A DNA stretch of 64,000 bases, taken from NCBI GenBank assembly GCA_020636275.1, contig JACJYD010000001.1, positions 496,001 through 560,000 of the forward strand. The letters are read 5' to 3'. Under the pieces are notes generated by a model. That model searched no databases. It had not been told where the DNA came from and worked only from the letters and a program-made list of their open reading frames with translations. Source of the DNA: Lewinellaceae bacterium (lineage in GTDB: Bacteria > Bacteroidota > Bacteroidia > Chitinophagales > Saprospiraceae). The translations under genes and the position numbers were made by a program. Shown piece by piece: positions 17,131 through 25,200 of this stretch (the first letter of the stretch is position 1; each line of letters begins with the position of its first letter).

Positions 17131-18237
17131 TTACGGGCAAAGCAAATACCCCAGATTAGCCGAGCCATTGATGTAATTTTTATTAATGGCATCGACCACC
17201 TTATTGACGTCTGCTGCGGTATAGTCGGAGGCGCAGCCACCCAGGATGCGGTTGGCTTCCTCAAAGACCTGAGCTACCGTCCATCCCTCCAGCACTCCGC
17301 TGCCGACGATCATATCGGCCAGTGCATAGGTCGAGGGACCAAAATCGGGATCGTAAGCGTCGAAGCCCAGGTTGAGGGCCAGGGCGGTCACTTGTCCGGC
17401 CAGCACATTCATGACCGTTTTCGTCGATGGGTTGACAAAATCGGCGGTCAAGGCGGTTGGCGGTCCGCCGGTAGGAAGGAACAGGGCGACGTCATCGGCT
17501 GTTTCCAGGACAATCGTGTAGTCGCAGCCCACTTCGAGGCCATCGGGGAAGGCGAAGGCGAAGTGATCTAGCAGATAGCCGGCGGCATTTTGCGGGCTCG
17601 GGTTAGGAGCACCCCAGGAGCCTTGCCCTTGGGTGCGCAGTTGTTCGTCCAGGCAAGGCGTCGTTGTAGCGACAGTTACCACGACGGGGTCGGGAACAGG
17701 GCTGGCGCAGGGCTGGGGGGAATACGAGAAGTACATGGCCCAGTTTTTACCCGGGAAAGTATTCCCCTCGCCCCAGGCCGTCACTTGTTCGACGATCACG
17801 CCATTCTCCATCCGCACCAGTTCGGTGTGGGCGGCGATGGTGTAATCACCGGACAGGGTAAGCGGGATCTCAAAGGTCGTCTCGGATGGATAGGTGGCAA
17901 AAACTTCCTTATAGGGGAAGTCACCCACTTTTGGGTTTCCGGCCGGGGTTGTCGGCAGGTCGGCAAAATCACCTGCGAAGACATGAGCGTTCAGCAACAA
18001 CCACTCTCCCTCTGCAGCGATGGTGACATACAGCATATCGGCCGTATTTTCGACCATGACGCTACCGACATCCATCGTCTGGATGGCGATCAGGTCGATC
18101 ACCAGCGGAGTGCCACAGGGTGTGACACCCCGCTGGGTCAGCGTATCAGTTTTTGGGATAAGCAGATTGTCGTCCTTGCTGCAACTCAGCGCCAGGAAAA
18201 GGCAAGCGCAAAGCCCTAACAACAATGATCTTTTCAT
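17131..18237 (-). CDS. Lipoprotein of unknown function
   Basis: I place the start at 18237, giving MKRSLLLG and a lipobox LALSC (Cys19). The longer open frame to 18348 would put 37 unlikely residues before this signal. The 368-residue product has an N-terminal beta-rich region of a type often seen in Bacteroidota surface proteins (residues about 40-170, centred on EGEWLLLNAHVF). It is followed by a Cys-Pro-rich hinge and a domain ending in GYLLCP. I cannot name the domains. The gene may be cotranscribed with the downstream beta-mannosidase, from which it is separated only by a hairpin. Confidence 0.75.
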   Translation of the reverse strand: MKRSLLLGLCACLFLALSCSKDDNLLIPKTDTLTQRGVTPCGTPLVIDLIAIQTMDVGSVMVENTADMLYVTIAAEGEWLLLNAHVFAGDFADLPTTPAGNPKVGDFPYKEVFATYPSETTFEIPLTLSGDYTIAAHTELVRMENGVIVEQVTAWGEGNTFPGKNWAMYFSYSPQPCASPVPDPVVVTVATTTPCLDEQLRTQGQGSWGAPNPSPQNAAGYLLDHFAFAFPDGLEVGCDYTIVLETADDVALFLPTGGPPTALTADFVNPSTKTVMNVLAGQVTALALNLGFDAYDPDFGPSTYALADMIVGSGVLEGWTVAQVFEEANRILGGCASDYTAADVNKVVDAINKNYINGSANLGYLLCP

Positions 18238-18300
18238 GATTGGAGAATTTAAGGTTATAAATGCCGGAGCCAGGCTCCAGGGTTGACAAAACAGCCTATA

Positions 18301-18329
18301 TGCCCTCGGGAAGCGGGTTCCTGAGGGCA
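18301..18329. other. Hairpin in the gap 18238-18525
   Basis: TGCCCTCGGGAA (18301-18312) pairs with 18318-18329 apart from one position. A second small inverted repeat, GGAGCC/GGCTCC, lies at 18266-18278. The gap holds the leaders of two divergent genes and no gene of its own that I can support. Confidence 0.4.
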
Positions 18330-18525
18330 GAACAGTATTGCCAATCATTTACGTGGAAAACACCTTATTCTCCTTTATTCGACCCTTGGACGGGCAGGGG
18401 AAGTCGGGCACTTGGGGAAGTTGTTGTAATTTTTTAACAAAATGGATGCAAGAGGAGTTCGGTATGGAGCGTTTTTTGCGCTTCGCCTGCTTTTTTTGTA
18501 TATTAGACTTTCAAAAAAAAGGATC

Positions 18526-19086
18526 ATGCATATCCCTTTGGCTCAGCGATTGCTAACTGTAGATGAGTATAAGAAGATGGCAGAAGCCGGCATTCTGACC
18601 GAGGATGAACGCGTGGAATTGTTGGATGGAAAAATCATTGAGATGAGCCCGGCGGGAAACAGACATGCGGCGATGGTGAAGCGCCTCAATGCCTTATTTA
18701 ATCAGTTGTTGGGGGGTAATGCCATCATTAGTATTCAGGATCCTCTTATGGTTGATCCTCATTCCATGCCCGAGCCGGATGTGGCCATCTTAAAATTCAG
18801 AGCCGACTACTACGAGACAGGGCTGCCCACCTCTTCCGATGCTCTATTGGTGATCGAGGTAGCCGACTCTTCATTGGAAAAGGACCAAAAGGTCAAATCT
18901 TCCATTTATTCCGCTGCCGGTATTCCGGAGTATTGGATCATCAATCTGGAACAGAATGAGGTGGAGGTATACCGGGAACCATTCGGTAGGGAGTATCTCC
19001 GGAAGGAGGTTCTGCATTCCGGGAGCAGACTTTCATTGTCTCCCTGGAACCTGGAGGTTGAGGTAGCCACCTTTTTTTTCGAATAA
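18526..19086 (+). CDS. Uma2 family (DUF820) PD-(D/E)XK nuclease-like protein
   Basis: I choose the ATG at 18526, which gives MHIPLAQRLLTVDEYKKM. The upstream frame to 18442 adds a low-complexity aromatic stretch unlike the family. The 186-residue protein has the Uma2 pattern: ERVELLDGKIIEMSP, then EPDVAIL, DALLVIEVADSS and a lysine-rich helix leading to IPEYWIINL. The Asp of EPDV and the Glu of IEV correspond to the restriction-endonuclease-fold active site (family knowledge). These genes are common in Cyanobacteria and Bacteroidota, often in many copies, and their biological role is unknown. It lies just upstream of the tRNA array promoter and reads in the same direction. Confidence 0.88.
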   Translation: MHIPLAQRLLTVDEYKKMAEAGILTEDERVELLDGKIIEMSPAGNRHAAMVKRLNALFNQLLGGNAIISIQDPLMVDPHSMPEPDVAILKFRADYYETGLPTSSDALLVIEVADSSLEKDQKVKSSIYSAAGIPEYWIINLEQNEVEVYREPFGREYLRKEVLHSGSRLSLSPWNLEVEVATFFFE

Positions 19087-19103
19087 ATTTTTTCCCCGTT
19101 AAG

Positions 19104-19135
19104 CTTGCCGGGTAAAAAGGAATACTCTACATTTG
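19104..19135 (+). promoter_or_regulatory. Promoter of the tRNA-derived array
   Basis: CTTG at 19104-19107, a 20-bp spacer, then TACATTTG at 19128-19135: a full match to the Bacteroidota vegetative promoter. Expected transcription start near 19142, about 60 bp before the first repeat. It is one of the two best promoters in the window; the other precedes the second large regulator and has the same spacing. Confidence 0.7.
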
Positions 19136-19204
19136 CATCCGCCTTTTAAAGCAAGGGCAGTTAAAACAAAGAGATCGCCTACGCTAAAGCTGCGGCGAAT
19201 CGAG

Positions 19205-19609
19205 GGGCGCATAGCTCAGCTGGTTCAGAGCATCCCGACCTACAGTCGGGAGGGTCGGATCGGTGAAGTTAGTTTCCCAAAAAAAGGGCGCATCGCTCAG
19301 CTGGTTCAGAGCATCCCGACCTACAGTCGGGAGGGTCGGATCGGCGGAGTTAGTTTCCCAAATAAAGGGCGCATAGCTCAGCTGGTTCAGAGCATCCCGA
19401 CTTACAGTCGGGAGGGTCGGATCGGTGAAGTTAGTTTCCCAAAAGAAGGGCGCATAGCTCAGCTGGTTCAGAGCATCCCGACCTACAGTCGGGAGGGTCG
19501 GATCGGTGAAGTTAGTTTCCCAAAAGAAGGGCGCATAGCTCAGCTGGTTCAGATCATCCCGACTTACAGTCGGGAGGGTCGGATCGGCGGAGTTAGTTTC
19601 CCAAAAGAA
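19205..19609 (+). repeat. Five 81-bp tandem repeats derived from the 5' half of a tRNA-Val gene
   Basis: The units begin at 19205, 19286, 19367, 19448 and 19529, exactly 81 bp apart. Each starts with the acceptor strand, D arm and position-26 base of the tRNA-Val at 19610 (GGGCGCATAGCTCAGCTGG). It then carries a 19-nt anticodon-arm replacement, a palindrome of the form TCCCGAC-loop-GTCGGGA with TAC in the loop. After that the T arm and 3' acceptor strand are lost and replaced by a shared 36-nt tail ending in TTTCCC and an A-rich linker. Units differ at few positions: unit 2 has TC for TA at bases 8-9, and unit 5 has GATC in the D stem. The array sits behind a strong promoter and in front of an intact tRNA, so it should be transcribed. 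None of the units could fold as a normal tRNA. Confidence 0.9.
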
Positions 19610-19684
19610 GGGCGCATAGCTCAGCTGGTTCAGAGCATCTGCCTTACAAGCAGAGGGTCGGAGGTTCGAATCCTTCTGCGCCCA
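19610..19684 (+). tRNA. tRNA-Val(TAC)
   Basis: A canonical 75-nt cloverleaf. The acceptor stem is GGGCGCA/TGCGCCC, the D stem GCTC/GAGC, the anticodon stem TCTGC/GCAGA with loop CTTACAA (anticodon TAC), and the T arm GGAGG-TTCGAAT-CCTTC. The discriminator is A, and CCA is not encoded. It is the last unit of the array and the only intact one. Confidence 0.95.
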
Positions 19685-19729
19685 CATCGTCTCGCCGAAG
19701 CCTAAGCGAAGGCAGACAAAAAACTCCAC

Positions 19730-19766
19730 AAGGTCGATAGCATTTATCCTGCTATTGGCCTTTTTT
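19730..19766 (+). terminator. Terminator after tRNA-Val
   Basis: A 13-bp stem (19730-19742 with 19750-19762, two G:T pairs) and a T run at 19761-19766. The same layout recurs after the next two tRNA-like copies. The stretch 19685-19715 before it (containing GCCTAAGCGAAGGC) recurs at 20236-20266. Confidence 0.8.
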
Positions 19767-19780
19767 ATTTAACCCCGGGC

Positions 19781-19857
19781 GGGCGCATAGCTCAGCTGGT
19801 TCAGATCATCCCGACTTATAGTCGGGAGGGTCCGCGGTTCGAATCCGTGTGCGCCCA
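19781..19857 (+). pseudogene. tRNA-like copy 1 (tRNA-Val derived, altered anticodon arm)
   Basis: Full-length and 77 nt. The acceptor stem GGGCGCA/TGCGCCC and a T arm (CGCGG-TTCGAAT-CCGTG) are present. The anticodon arm is 19 nt (TCCCGACTTATAGTCGGGA) where 17 is normal, giving a 6-bp stem. The D stem has GATC for GAGC, a mismatch. The loop would read TAT. No promoter separates it from the terminator 15 bp upstream. The intact T arm and acceptor suggest recent copying, or a retained RNA-level function other than decoding. Confidence 0.7.
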
Positions 19858-19873
19858 CCCACTTAAACTCCAC

Positions 19874-19911
19874 AAGGTCAATAGCACAGCGCGTGCTATT
19901 GACCTTTTTTT
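19874..19911 (+). terminator. Terminator after tRNA-like copy 1
   Basis: A perfect 14-bp stem (19874-19887 with 19893-19906), a 5-nt loop and seven T. The stem sequence is related to the terminator at 19730 with paired changes. Confidence 0.85.
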
Positions 19912-19916
19912 GTTTT

Positions 19917-20168
19917 ATGCCTTTTTTCACTTACATCTTGTACTCCAAAAAAGTGGATCGATATTACATCGGATCTACTGCCAATCTGGAGGATAGGCTT
20001 GCTAGACATAACCAGGGACGGTCTAAAGCAACAAAGCCAGGGGCTCCTTATTGGAAACTAATGTATGCAGAAGAATTCCAAAGCCGAAAAGAAGCTGTTA
20101 ATCGCGAACTGTTCTTGAAGAAGATGAAAAGCAGGGAATTCATTGAAAAACTCTTATCGGGCGCATAG
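19917..20168 (+). CDS. Small GIY-YIG nuclease family protein
   Basis: An 83-residue single-domain GIY-YIG endonuclease of the UPF0213/YhbQ-like group. The active-site elements are all present: TYILYS and YYIGST (the GIY and YIG strands), the catalytic Arg in LEDRLARHN, and the metal-binding Glu in VNRELFLKKMKS. I use the ATG at 19917, because the frame upstream runs into the terminator of tRNA-like copy 1. The stop codon (20166-20168) lies inside tRNA-like copy 2, which starts at 20159, so the last codons are encoded by tRNA-derived sequence. The gene is thus flanked on both sides by near-identical tRNA-like elements. GIY-YIG domains are used by homing nucleases and other DNA-cutting enzymes (family knowledge); a role in copying the neighbouring elements is inference. 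Confidence 0.9.
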   Translation: MPFFTYILYSKKVDRYYIGSTANLEDRLARHNQGRSKATKPGAPYWKLMYAEEFQSRKEAVNRELFLKKMKSREFIEKLLSGA

Positions 20169-20235
20169 CTCAGCTGGTTCAGATCATCCCGACTTATAGT
20201 CGGGAGGGTCGGAGGTTCGAATCCTTCTGCGCCCA
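20159..20235 (+). pseudogene. tRNA-like copy 2 (tRNA-Val derived, altered anticodon arm)
   Basis: 77 nt, with the same 19-nt palindromic anticodon arm (loop TTATA) and the same GATC D-stem change as copy 1. Its T arm and 3' end (GGAGG-TTCGAAT-CCTTC-TGCGCCCA) are those of the intact tRNA-Val. The first 10 nt overlap the end of the GIY-YIG gene. Confidence 0.7.
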
Positions 20236-20280
20236 CATCGTCTTGCCGTAGCCTAAGCGAAGGCAGATAAAAATCTCCAC

Positions 20281-20316
20281 AAGGTCAACGGCATCTGATG
20301 CCGTTGACCTTTTTTT
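20281..20316 (+). terminator. Terminator after tRNA-like copy 2
   Basis: A perfect 14-bp stem (20281-20294 with 20298-20311), a 3-nt loop and seven T. It is the third member of the terminator family in this locus. Confidence 0.85.
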
Positions 20317-20551
20317 GTATAGGTCCTACTTCGCCCGCTGCAGCTGGCCCAATATTGTCAAATGGGGTATTCCAAAGACCTCACTGCAGAGGCGTTGGGT
20401 CATGAGTTTTATTTATTCTTCAAAATTCTACAATCGCCAAAATCATCCGGCTTGGATATATGGTATTTAGAAGTAATGTGCTCTGCATTAAAAAACCATC
20501 TTAGCCAAGTGTCCTCTCTTATTATAGCTTTTTCATTATGCAATGCTAGCG
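20317..20551. other. AT-richer gap without a supported gene
   Basis: 235 bp with more A+T than the surroundings. An open frame of 64 codons (20362-20556) has no recognisable features and I do not call it. It may be decayed sequence between the tRNA locus and the regulator relic that follows. Confidence 0.4.
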
Positions 20552-20676
20552 GATGAAGATAATTGCCCCTTCAAAGGCAAGGCACTAAATTTGGTTTTCA
20601 GGTTTCTTAATGGTACCTGAGTCGCTTGCAATTCCACCCAAGCAACCTGGTTGCGAATATAGGCCGGGGAAAGAGA
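20552..20676 (+). pseudogene. Relic of a regulator promoter and first codons
   Basis: About 125 bp matches, at roughly 80 percent by eye, the complement of 33018-32897. That is the promoter, leader and first dozen codons of the large regulator starting at 32919. The shared parts include TTG at 20563-20565, a 20-bp spacer and TAAATTTG at 20586-20593. They continue through AATTCCACC and AAGCAACC into TGCGAATA-AGGCCGGG, where the ATG has become TTG. Similarity stops just after AAAGAG, and the rest of the regulator is absent. I read it as the scar of a deleted paralogue or a duplicated 5' end. Confidence 0.7.
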
Positions 20677-20751
20677 TTTACATCAGCATGTAAACACAAT
20701 ACTATTCCCAATCACGCAATACCTGTCAGAGCGCGCTACCTACCTGCAGGG

Positions 20752-20759
20752 TACATTTG
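20752..20759 (+). promoter_or_regulatory. Candidate -7 box for the Kelch gene
   Basis: TACATTTG, a full match to TAnnTTTG, 42 bp before the ATG at 20802. No -33 TTG at 20 bp. The relic promoter at 20563-20593 could also read into this gene. Confidence 0.4.
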
Positions 20760-20801
20760 ACTATCCTCGTTTCCTTTTTTCTTTCACCAAAATCTGACCT
20801 T

Positions 20802-22127
20802 ATGAGATCGTCATTTACCCTGATCCTTTTTTCAACCTTACTATGCGCCCAATCTTTCGGGCAATGGACGACGACCAATCTTTCAGAAGAAAAGACTTCG
20901 ATGAGCGCAGTAGCTTATGGCTCCAAAGTCTATTTCGCCGGTGGTTCGACCAATACCGCAGAGACCAAACTGGTAGAGATCTACGATACCCTCAGCGGAA
21001 ACTGGACGACCAAACAAATGTCTATCGCAAGGGAATTCACCGGCGCTGCGGCAGCCGGTGGAAAAGTGTTCTTTGCCGGCGGCATCAACTTCTTTACGCT
21101 TCAGCATTACTCCAGGGTGGACATCTACGACACTCAGATGAGCAACTGGACAACCGCCGAGCTCTCCTCCCCCAGGTTCGATGTGGCGGCAGTCGCTTAT
21201 GAGAACAAGGTATTTTTCGCCGGAGGCATGAATCTGGGAACAGGTCCCAGTTCCACCATTGATATCTACGATACCGATACCAAAAACTGGACTTCGCCGG
21301 CTTATCTCTCCAGTCCGGAAGAAGCGGTCAGAACCGCTGTATCCGGCTCCAAGGTGGTTTTCGTCGGCGCGTCCATGATGGATATCTATGATGGCAGCAC
21401 CGGCAGTTGGACGGCAATAAGCCTTCCCGCACCCAGGTTGTTCGCAGCGGTAGCGGCAGCAGGAAATAAAGTGATCATCGCCGGGGGCATGAACTTCAAC
21501 AACACGCCGACCAACCGGGTGGACATCTACGACCTGGGAAGCGGGAGTTGGACCGTTTCAAACCTCTCCGAGGCCCGTGCTTTTATCAACAATGCCGGAA
21601 CCGTTTGCGGAAAAGCTTTTTTCGCCGGCGGTGGAGCCTTCAACCTGGAGACCAATGCCTGGATATCCGCCAAGAGTAAGATTGACATTTATGACCCGTC
21701 TACCGGAACCTGGACGACCGACCAGCTCAGCAACCCGGTGGTGAACCATGTGGTGGTGGCCATTGGAAATAAATTGCTGGTAGCGGGGGGAGTAAATCCG
21801 GCGAACGGGGAGTTATTCTCCCAGGTGGATATCTACACTTGCAGCAGTGTAAGCGCTCTTCCCGGTCAAGAGCCGCCGGCTCCGGAAATTTCCCTGTATC
21901 CAAACCCATCCTACGGCCTGGTCAGCATGCGTTTAAAAGGGAACCATTCCAGCGATTACAGCCTGACCGTTTGTGATGCATACGGCCTGACTTTACAAAG
22001 GCGAATTCTGAAAAACCTGGACGATTCAGAACAAACCCTTGATCTGAGCACCTTCCCGGCGGGGGTGTATCTGATCCATTTGAGTGATGGGGTGGATCGT
22101 ATTTGTTCAAGGGTTGTGAAGGAATAA
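20802..22127 (+). CDS. Kelch-repeat protein with T9SS sorting domain
   Basis: A secreted beta-propeller of 441 residues. The start at 20802 gives a clean signal peptide (MRSSFTLILFSTLLCAQSFG). At least six Kelch-type blades follow, each with a hydrophobic strand, GG (such as VYFAGGS, VFFAGGI, VIIAGGM) and a later VDIYD...WT motif. From about residue 360 a type A T9SS sorting domain begins with ISLYPNPS and ends with AGVYLIHLSDG. The protein should be exported through the outer membrane and attached to or released from the surface. Kelch propellers usually bind proteins or sugars; no catalytic residues are apparent. A second protein of the same design is encoded at 38013-39323. A strong terminator follows. 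Confidence 0.9.
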   Translation: MRSSFTLILFSTLLCAQSFGQWTTTNLSEEKTSMSAVAYGSKVYFAGGSTNTAETKLVEIYDTLSGNWTTKQMSIAREFTGAAAAGGKVFFAGGINFFTLQHYSRVDIYDTQMSNWTTAELSSPRFDVAAVAYENKVFFAGGMNLGTGPSSTIDIYDTDTKNWTSPAYLSSPEEAVRTAVSGSKVVFVGASMMDIYDGSTGSWTAISLPAPRLFAAVAAAGNKVIIAGGMNFNNTPTNRVDIYDLGSGSWTVSNLSEARAFINNAGTVCGKAFFAGGGAFNLETNAWISAKSKIDIYDPSTGTWTTDQLSNPVVNHVVVAIGNKLLVAGGVNPANGELFSQVDIYTCSSVSALPGQEPPAPEISLYPNPSYGLVSMRLKGNHSSDYSLTVCDAYGLTLQRRILKNLDDSEQTLDLSTFPAGVYLIHLSDGVDRICSRVVKE

Positions 22128-22137
22128 ACCGGGCAAA

Positions 22138-22180
22138 TTAAACCCGGGCGACCAAAGTCGCCTGGGTTTAATATATTTTT
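22138..22180 (+). terminator. Terminator of the Kelch gene
   Basis: A 15-bp stem (22138-22152 with 22157-22171, one G:T pair), a 4-nt loop CAAA and T-rich sequence after it. A -7-like box TATTTTTG at 22174-22181 overlaps its tail and may serve the next gene. Confidence 0.8.
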
Positions 22181-22203
22181 GTATTGGTATTTAACAGAAT
22201 GCC

Positions 22204-25200
22204 ATGTTTGCCAGGGCTTCCTTTTGTCGCTTATCCTTTACGGCAGCTTTGCTGACGATGGCTTTAGCTTGTTTAACCGCACAATTGCCAAATTCCTTTT
22301 CCAATTTCCATCCCCGTTTCGAGTTAATCCATCTGCCTGGCGGTGAAGGAGCCAACAATGTTCAATGCATCGTTCAGGATAGCATCGGCTTTGTTTGGTT
22401 CGCCTCCCGGGGCGGGCTTCATCGCTATGACGGGCAGCGCTTCATCACATACCACAATGATCCGGCTGACCCAACTTCCATCGCGTCCGATTACATTGAA
22501 TGGATCTACGTAGAAAAAAACGGGTTGCTCTGGCTGGGATATGCATGGGATGGCCTGAGCGCTTTTGATCCGGCAACGGGAAAATGTATCCACTACACCC
22601 ATGAGCCCGCCAATCCGAACAGCCTGAGTGACAATCAGGTCACTTCGATCACCGAAGACAAGGACGGCTTTCTCTGGGTCGGCACCCACCATGGACTGAA
22701 CCGGCTTGATGACCGGGAAAAAGGGAAGTTCACCCGCTTTTTACACCATCCCGACGATCCAATGAGCCTCAGTTACGATTTGGTAAATTCCCTTTACCTC
22801 GACCGGCAAGGCACACTCTGGGCAGGCTGCGGCATTTCCTGGGACGGGGACGACCCCGACGATGAACTGGGCGGGCTGAATCGCTACAATGGCGAAGGGA
22901 CTTTTACGCGTTACCTGCACGATCCTGGTGACCTCAATAGCCTGGCTGACAACCGGATACGCACCATGTACGAGGACAGCCATGGCAATTTCTGGGTGGG
23001 CACATCCGGGGCAGGCCTGCACAAAATGGACCGCGCCAATGGCACATTCACACGACTGCCCTTTGATCCGGCGCATCCTGCCCGCCTGGGAAGCCCTGTC
23101 CTGCTCAGGAGCCAATCCAAACTGCCCGACAATTACCAGATCAGTTTCATTCGCGAAGACCGGCAAGGCCGTTTGTGGATAGGCGCTATGGAAGGAGGGC
23201 TGAATATTTATGATCCGGTATCGGATACCATGCGCCATTTTGAGATGGCTGCAGGCATGACCGACAGCCTGCAATCCCCTTCTCTCTGGCAATTCTGCCA
23301 GACCAGGGACGGTGTCATTTGGATGGGATGTGGCGTGGGGGGCTGGGATGTTTACCGGGTAGTGCCGAATGTCCAGTTATTCCCCTTTACAATCTTTGAT
23401 CAATTTGATGTCAATGCCCTTCGGGTTTCCAGTTTGATGATCGATCCTCAGGGCTATTTATGGGTACAGACCACAGGTGCTTTTTTCGGGGTATGGCGCT
23501 TCGACCGGAAGAAGAATTTATGGAAACGCTTCCCATACGACCCTCCGGTGGACAATCGGGAGTTCCTCGATTATTTCGAACTGGGAGTGGAACCATCCGG
23601 CATGATCTGGGCAAGTACGGGAAACGGGCTGTACAAAATGGACTCCGGAATGGCGGATAGCGAAAATGCGAAGTTTCGACGGGATACCTTCATTCCAACC
23701 GTAATTTCTTTTCAATCCCTGTGGCCCCCCTACTTTGACCGGAAAGGCAATATCTGGATCGGCAGTTTTGGAGATGGTATTTATCGCTTTGGTCCTGGCT
23801 GGAAGGATCCGGTACACTTTCTCCATGACCCATCAAATCCGGGCAGTATCGGCGGCGACCAGGTGGAAAGGGTATTCGAAGACCGCACGGGGAACCTCTG
23901 GGTGGAGGGCGGGAGTATCGGCATCCAACCCGAACATCCCTTGTTTTTTGATCGCTTCGAACAGGACAGTGGTACCTTCACTCACTTTATCCCACCCGGT
24001 GAAATGGGGGATCCTACGAAATGCGTGGAAGACTCCCTGGGGAATTTCTGGTTCTCTCCTTTCCCCTATGGCATCCGGAAGCTGAACCCGCATACCGGGG
24101 AATATAAATCCTATACGGTAATGAACAGCTCCCTGCCAGCGAATTCCACGGCAGAACCCATTATTGGTAACGACAACCACATTTGGATACTCGGCCCAAA
24201 TATGATCCTTCGTCTAAATCCGGAAACCGAACAATTTTTCACCTACACCGCCCGGCATGGAGTGCACCCGCTTTCCGTATCCTATATTTCAGGTTCGGCA
24301 ATTGGGCCAAACGAGGAGATTATTTTTGGGGTTGAAAATGGCATCCACGTATTCAATCCGGAGGAAGTCCAGAGGCAAATCAATCAATCAGCCCCTGTAA
24401 TCCGGCTGACAGACTTTAAAATAAAAGGTGAACCGGTCTTTCCCGGCGAAAATTCTCCCCTCCACCTACCCATCTGGAAAACGACTGAGATCCGTTTGCC
24501 CTACCACCAAAACCTGTTTTCCTTCAACCTTTCCAACTTCGATTTCTCCGGACCGGAATGGAGCCGTTTGGAATACATGCTGGAGAATTACGACCCGGAC
24601 TGGCGAAGTGACCTTTTGCAAGGCGAGGCAACCTATGTGAATGTTCCTCCAGGTTCCTATGTTTTCCGGGCCAGGGGCGCTAATAGCCTTGGAGCCTGGA
24701 GCCAGGATGAAGTCCGGATCCACATCACCATTTCTCCGCCCTGGTGGCGCACCCGGTGGGCGTATTCGGTCTTTACAGCCCTGGTTCTATTAGCCGCTTA
24801 TTCATTATACCGCTTTCATCTCCGGACGCGCCTGGAACATGCCGAAGCCGTGCACCTCCGGGAGCTCGACGCGTTCAAAACCCATCTTTACACCAATATC
24901 ACCCACGAGTTTCGCACGCCGTTGACGGTCATCTCCGGCATGGCCGACCAGGTAAAGGAAAACCCGAAAGAATGGTTCAACGAGGGCCTGAAAATGATCA
25001 AGCGCAACAGTAGCCGACTGCTCGAACTGGTAAACCAGATGCTCGATCTAAGCAAACTGGAAACCAGAAAAATGGCCCTCCGCTACCAACAGGGAGATGT
25101 CGTGAATTTTTTGAAATACCTCGTAGAAAGCTTCCATTCTTTTGCTGCAGGAAAAGACATTCGGATCCACTTCCTTTCCGATCTGGATGAACTAGAGATG

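Noticed and set aside
19205..19609. CRISPR array
   Set aside because: Units abut without unique spacers, are tRNA-derived, and no cas genes are present.
19133..19705. A 190-codon frame with a 27-residue repeat through the tRNA-derived array, and a 181-codon frame on the other strand
   Set aside because: 81 bp is a multiple of three, so the repeats stay open on both strands by arithmetic. Both frames run into the real tRNA, and tRNA-derived translations of this sort are common false genes.
19781..19857. Calling the tRNA-like copies tRNA-Ile(TAT)
   Set aside because: The anticodon arm is 2 nt too long and the D stem has a mismatch, so normal decoding is unlikely; I list them as tRNA-derived pseudogenes.
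20362..20556. A 64-codon frame after the tRNA locus
   Set aside because: No domain or signal, different composition from neighbouring genes, and it ends in the regulator relic.
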